Program-made: the position numbers and the translations under genes | Assembly (NCBI GenBank): GCA_015501055.1 | Contig: JADNYV010000548.1 | Coordinates: 1-22,606, forward strand | From: Mucidula mucida | Lineage: Eukaryota > Basidiomycota > Agaricomycetes > Agaricales > Physalacriaceae | Direction of reading: 5' to 3' | DNA: 22,606 bases | Shown here: piece after piece, positions 18,205 through 22,606 of the stretch | Numbering within the stretch: the stretch's first letter is position 1 | How the letters are laid out: each line of letters starts with the position of its first letter | Notes under the pieces: generated by a model | Told to the model about the DNA's origin: nothing | Databases searched by the model: none | The model's input: only the letters and a program-made list of their open reading frames with translations

Positions 18205-19965
18205 TTATAGACACTAAGAAAATCTTGTCATAAGAATGTCGAATGCTAACGGGAATCAGACTTACCTGGTAGTAATATGGCGGTGAAACGGCAGTACAAG
18301 TAAACGGCGAGACACATGCCGTCGCTCCATTCCATCCCGTACCTTGCGAAAAGTTAATAAATTCTCTACATGCGAACGGACGCTGAGGAGAACATACCTC
18401 CACATTGACCGTACTGAGTCTGAGTCGCGCCAGACGCAGTCGAGGTGCCAGATGCCGGTGCAGAGCTCGTACCGGTTGGTGGAGAACCCGCAGTGAATGT
18501 CGAGTTAAGAGGACCAAACCTGATGTTGGAGTATGTGACCTGCGCATTCGCATTCTGCGACTCGACATCCGTGGGCTTCCCCGAGGTAGTGGAGCATGTT
18601 CCACGAGCGATGCCGGGCTGCGAGGCATCGGCGTCGGTTGGGTAGTTGCTGTCGAGCCAGAGCATGTTAACGGCGTGGTCATCCCACAAACTCAGGACTA
18701 GCGCCATGCCGCTTTTCAAAGCCTGCCCCATCTTCGCCAAACCTCCACGGTCCTCGAACGAGTTGGTGTCGCCGAACAAGGTCTTCTGAGCGTTGCAATA
18801 GCTGTCCGTCACCGAATTGTACGACGTCAACCCAGTGAAAGTGGAGAATGAATTGGGGATGACCTGTCCGTTCTGGACATAGAATCGGCGGATCTCGCTA
18901 AGCGCACCATTCGCTGTCCCGTCGGCGGTAATAAATTGGGTGACGAGCGTGAATTTGGCATTGGTGTTCACAGTCATACCCGGGCCGTAAAAGTCTTTTA
19001 CGCCTTGACGGAAGGAATTGAAATCGCAGCCATCCTTGTCGCAGATGCCGCCGTAGCGGTTGTCGCCATCACCGCAGTCGTTGCCGGAGCAGCGGGTCTG
19101 GCCGGTGGAGGTGCAGACGTGGGGGGTGTAGGCAGAGGAGATGGAGTTGGCTTCCCAGAGATCCATCTCATCGCAGCAGGATCCGTACGTGCCTGAACCG
19201 GCATTGGTGTCGTTGGGGGAAGGCTGCCAGCCATCGACGTTCGCCTGTAGCGCATGGGGGTGATCAGAGTCAGCGGGTAGCAAGAAGGCATGTGACGTAC
19301 CTGGCCGTTGATGAACTTGATATCATGAGGACACTGCGAGTCACAGTACCCAGTGCCGTAGCGCGCACCAGCCTTGTTTGTCGAGAACTTGGACTTTCCG
19401 CCGTCCTGGTCCATGGAGACGAAGTAGACAGCGCCGTTCAGCCCACAAGGAAGCTGGGAGACGTCAACGTCGAATGTGAATTCCTGGTTGAGGAGGCTGA
19501 ACATCTGGTAATTGTCCTGGTCCTGCATGAGGTACACACGGGAACCGATGTTCTTTTGTTGGGACTGGGTCACGAATTTGAGTGTGAGAGCGTTGCCGCT
19601 GGCTGTGATACCATAAGTGCCGGCGTAGTCTGCACCGTCGAGGGCGCAATTCGCGGCACAGGTGGTGTCGTCGGGGCAGAGGGTGGCATCCCAGGTGTTT
19701 CCGGTGTAGCAGTTGTTCGAGCCGGATGTGCTGTGAAGCCAGCGCCAGTTAGCGTCTAAGACTACGGCGCGTTGCTAGACGAAGAGAGATAAGTATTGTG
19801 AGAGGCGAAAGGGAGACGAGTACTGACCTGGGTTGTACAGCTTCCTCCAGCAGAGCATTGTTGAACCGTCAGAGATGGGTGAGTCTCCGCGGTGAGAGTG
19901 CCGATCTGCTGGCCCAAGGCGACAGCGACGAAGGCGAAACAGACAAGAGCGACCTTGTTGAACAT
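18205..19965 (-). CDS. cbhI: Secreted GH7 cellobiohydrolase (Cel7A-type, CBHI) with C-terminal CBM1, 514 aa
   Basis: Exons (minus) are 19965-19828, 19774-19301, 19244-18398, 18342-18266 and 18213-18205; all introns are 52-56 bp and phases agree. The first 18 residues ([18 protein letters not shown]) are a signal peptide, leaving [14 protein letters not shown] at the mature end. The GH7 catalytic domain (about 19-440) carries the E-x-D-x2-E catalytic set in [12 protein letters not shown]. The residues are Glu230, Asp232 and Glu235 of the precursor, that is 212, 214 and 217 of the mature chain, matching classical Cel7A numbering. A Ser/Thr/Gly/Pro/Ala linker ([18 protein letters not shown]) leads to a CBM1: [23 protein letters not shown] and CL. 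The enzyme cleaves cellobiose from the reducing ends of crystalline cellulose outside the cell. Its length and loops favour a cellobiohydrolase over an endoglucanase. The terminal exon is only nine bases (Cys-Leu-stop) and completes the CBM1 disulfide. Confidence 0.96.
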
Positions 19966-20552
19966 GACGGGAAGGCGGGTTGTCGATGCCTTTCCACATC
20001 TGATCCACGAAGTTTAAGTACTGGTCCTTCGGATAATATCTGGAACTCGAGGAGGACGCTTTGCTGAAGCTAGGTGGAGGGAGCAGATCTGGGCAGTAAA
20101 AGTTTGGAACGACCGAGGAGCATCCGGAAAGAAATCCCGTTATTGAGCCGCAGATCTTGGCTCTCATACCTACACCTCTCTTCCCCATGCAGGTGCTAAT
20201 TTGGATTGAATCGCGTCAAAGTGCTGGAGGCGAGAAGCAAAGCCTAGACAAAGAAAACACGGGGTCGCGGCACGCGCGCGTCATATGACCCCAGTCCCTT
20301 GTGCCTCGTTCGGGTCTTTTGTGGTCTTCACCTCTGCCTCCGCAGCACTCGACTAACTTGGGACTAGCTGCCAAATTTTGACCTGGTAGCTCTTTTGTAT
20401 TCCGCGTATTCTGACCTGCGAGGCTTTGCTCCGGCCTTTGCAGCCCATACTGTGTCTCGTCCCAAAGAGGCGCCTTCCTCGTCTAAAGCTTGCTTTTCGG
20501 TAAAATTATGTACAGTTCCTGTCGAACATCCTAAAATACACTGTCGTAGTGT
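19966..20552. other. Promoter region of the cellobiohydrolase gene
   Basis: These 587 bases lie upstream of the minus-strand ATG at 19965. There is no strict TATAAA close to the start; TACTTAAAC (minus, near 20010) is the closest A/T-rich word. No other gene is supported here; the open frames on either strand lack motifs. Carbon-repressor-like words occur but not above chance. Confidence 0.4.
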
Positions 20553-21671
20553 CTAGACCCGTATTCCGACCTCGTGATACTCGCCCGGCGGCCTACATCC
20601 TTCTGCGACCATTGTATCCCGGCGCCCAATTCGCTGTCGTTCGCCCACTTCCAGTATGTTATGCGCAAGGATGTTCAGAAGGCTCACCAATCGAATCAGC
20701 GATGTAGCTTTGCTTATCGGAGTGATCTGGAATGCATGAGTTGGAAGAAAAGCGGGGATGGTTGTAGTTTGATGAAGCAAATGTGGGGGGAGGGACTCGG
20801 AAGCATGGCAGCTGGCTTGGCCCTGCTGGAATTTGAATATTTACAAGAGCGAAACCTAATTTCGGTCCTGAGTCAGGGTGACTAGGGTCCGAACCAGCAC
20901 AGCATAGGTAAGTTGAATTGCTTTCGTATTTCTTAGGCTCATATTGTGACTCATTACTTTATAGGAAAGGGGAATATATTCATAGCGCAGCACGCGACGA
21001 CTACTCGTCGCCATACGCCTCTTTATACGCGTAGCCACCGACGAGTTGGCTCAGTTATGCATCCCACGAGAGCGATCGCGAAACCTTCAGTGCGAGTTCA
21101 GAGGGGCGGCGTACGCACAGACATTCTCAATGATGAGGCGGACGCACGCGTTTGTGAGTTCTAACTTCCACGACATGCGGCGTCGTACCATTGATGATTA
21201 CTATTCAGAGCAGATTGTCTCACCACCGGACGGCGGTGCGCTTTCCCCCGTGAGCTCGCCCCAAAACCTGTCAAAGCATCTTCTCGTATAACACGGCAGA
21301 GCTGTCCTTCTGCTCATTCTCAACGCAACTGCTTTAACACGTTCATTGGATTCTTCTCAGGTGGCAAAATTGTCATTCGTCGGGATCATTCTCACAACAT
21401 TACGGGCGCGACGATGACACTCAAACGGCTATCTATGCTTGAAATTGACGGTACGCAGACCTCATTGCGCTTTGCTTCCCTAACTCAGATGGTTCAGCAT
21501 TGGCATATCAAGCGGCAGATACGAACAATCAGGACCACGTGACAAGGACCATCCTTTGTTCCTCGCCACAAGTCGAGGGTTACACTATGACCACAACCAC
21601 CACGACATGTCCAGCTGTACATACAAAGTCGGACCTCGAGGAGACTCGCATAAGAAGATCAAGGTCATAGT
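20553..21671. other. Long stretch without a recognisable gene
   Basis: Over 1.1 kb, open frames are at most about 100 codons (20574-20885 and 21046-21291 on plus; 20553-20780 on minus). None shows a family motif, signal peptide or convincing splice sites. The last 100 bases before 21671 may hold decayed leader or first-exon sequence of the F-box-like paralogue (an ATG at about 21580 opens a Thr-rich frame that stops within 30 codons). Confidence 0.4.
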
Positions 21672-22470
21672 GTGGACGTCGAACTCCCAAGCGACCATCC
21701 AGGTGCGCCCAATACCAAGGGCCTACCCAGTTTGCCACCAGAACTTCATCTCGAGATTCTGTCTTTCCTTGCCTGCACTCCTGTACCATGCGTAGAACTC
21801 GGGAAAGCGAAGACAAGGAAAGGTTTGACGCGCTCTTTGCGCTGTCGCAAACGTGCAGAGCTCTCTATCACATTTATTACCCGCTTCTCTGGAGGACCGT
21901 GGACGCTAGGGTATGGCGACGCTACAAAGTTACAAGCACGGCGACGGCTGGTCCTATGATGTAGCTTTGGATCTTTGTCTGTATGCCAAGTGGCTCAGTT
22001 CTGCGTCGTATCTGGCAGAACTTGTCCAGTACGTGGATCATACTGAACATCACTGAAAGCCGCTGACCACAACTCTGCTAGAGTCTTCAATGTGGCACTG
22101 TCAGACTTCAGCTCGAAAGTCGTGTACAAATGGCTCGCGCGGTGCCTGCCCCGTCTTCCAAACCTCCATACCTTTGAAATATTGTTATTCCCTACATATA
22201 CGCGGAACCCCTACGTTATAGACTCTGTTTGCGCCGATCATTTCCAGGAAGCGTTCTCAGAGATGAAATCTTTGACCCGGGTTCATACGCTGACCTTGCC
22301 AAAACACCTTTTGCGCCTTATCGATATGAAGCGCGCCTTTCCGGCCCTCCGACACATAGCTATCCATCGAATGGGTATCTTGTCACTGTACGACATTTGC
22401 CCAGGAGCAGAATCAATCCTCGGGGTGTTCGGATGTTTGAATCTGGCCTTCCGTGATGGGGCACAGGTAT
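21672..22470 (+). pseudogene. Second F-box-like paralogue, multiply frameshifted and 3'-truncated
   Basis: The F-box-like start GLPSLPPELHLEILSFL (about 21720) parallels LPTLPLELHLEIM of the copy at 14792. The continuation ERFDALFALSQTCRALY and PLLWRTVDARVWRR is in a different frame (break near 21780-21800). A second break near 21930 is needed to read KHGDGWSYDVALDLCLYAK and LAELVQ. The intron 22029-22081 (GTACGT...CCGCTGACCAC...GCTAG) is placed exactly as in the other copy and joins to VFNVALSDF. LPRLPNLHTFEI and KSLTRVHTLTLPKHLL follow. After about 22470 similarity gives way to a GT-rich array, so the C-terminal third is missing. Two frameshifts plus truncation make it a pseudogene. Confidence 0.7.
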
Positions 22471-22475
22471 TTTAC

Positions 22476-22576
22476 CGTGTAGGCGGACGTGTGGCCGTAT
22501 GGCCGTGGACGTGTGGGCGTGTACAGGGCCGTGTTGGCCGTGTGGAAGGGACATTGAGTGGTGTGTGGACGTGTAG
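22476..22576. repeat. GGCCGTGT / GGACGTGT-rich array at right edge, possible transposon end
   Basis: Within about 100 bases the word GGACGTGT occurs exactly three times (22485, 22507, 22567), and GGCCGTGT, GGCCGTAT and GGCCGTGG occur in between. The base composition (G/T-rich on plus) differs sharply from the preceding coding remnant. CAGGGCCGTGT begins at 22524; CAGGG is a common first word of hAT elements. The partner end, if any, lies outside the window, so the transposon reading is only an inference. Confidence 0.5.
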
Positions 22577-22606
22577 GGCGTGGTAGATATCATCCGTACA
22601 CTGTGA

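Noticed and set aside
18405..19759. Plus-strand open frames opposite the cellobiohydrolase (18405-18701, 18936-19196, 19292-19759)
   Set aside because: They are antisense shadows of a high-GC coding sequence; the minus strand has a complete, motif-verified GH7 gene with consistent introns.
20074..20294. SYGGRG words (for example CTGGGG on minus at 20289-20294, GTGGAG at 20074) as CreA-type carbon-repression sites upstream of the cellobiohydrolase
   Set aside because: Such short degenerate words are expected about once per 250 bases over both strands; the number seen is not above chance.
20876..20900. GGTTCGGACCC on the minus strand, resembling a tRNA B box / T loop
   Set aside because: The flanking bases cannot form a five-pair T stem, and no A box or acceptor stem was found at the right distance.

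Overview
The window looks like nuclear DNA of an agaricomycete (mushroom-forming basidiomycete). The reasons are: multi-exon genes with short GT-AG introns (about 42-65 bp, several with a CTAAC/CTGAC-type branch point); a secreted GH7 cellobiohydrolase with a fungal CBM1; a FunK1-type fungal protein kinase; and decayed pieces of families that are expanded in Agaricomycetes (Plavaka transposon, DUF6532-like, DUF6699-like, F-box-like). All family names come from memory of motifs; no search was run.

Layout. Positions 1-1265 (minus) hold the 5' half of a badly frameshifted Plavaka-type transposase, cut by the left edge. Diverging from it, 1487-4185 (plus) is an intron-rich, lysine/acid-rich DUF6532-like gene with at least two frameshifts and an in-frame TAA. 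Positions 4186-5921 are a graveyard: a pyrimidine-rich repeat tract, a DUF6699-like fragment (minus), and a mosaic fragment related partly to the gene at 5922 and partly to sequence near 17,540. At 5922 starts an uncharacterised gene that is open to 6888, with an uncertain C-terminal continuation.

The central block, 7768-14437, is healthier. It contains a FunK1 kinase (7840-10019, one apparent frameshift), an uncharacterised three-exon gene (10745-11683), a five-exon PKA-like AGC kinase (13282-11709, minus) and a two-exon rhodanese/Ych1-Arr2-like protein (14274-13800, minus). TATA boxes are visible in front of the first three, and the two minus-strand genes each appear to have a 5'UTR intron.

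The right block has an F-box-like gene with one frameshift (14792-16020), a poorly resolved decayed region (16652-17817), a complete five-exon CBM1-bearing GH7 cellobiohydrolase (19965-18205, minus; 514 aa, catalytic residues in place), a long stretch with nothing recognisable, and a second, more decayed F-box-like paralogue (21672-22470). That paralogue runs into a GGCCGTGT/GGACGTGT-rich array at the right edge.

Functionally the genes do not form a pathway. The cellobiohydrolase points to lignocellulose degradation and the kinases and rhodanese to signalling or stress. The rest looks like a repeat-prone neighbourhood of lineage-specific families undergoing duplication and decay. No CRISPR array, rRNA or convincing tRNA was seen. 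I see no strong case for a wholly new system. The best leads are the mosaic fragment, the hydrophobic tail on the AGC kinase, the enlarged rhodanese active loop, and the uncharacterised genes at 5922 and 10745.
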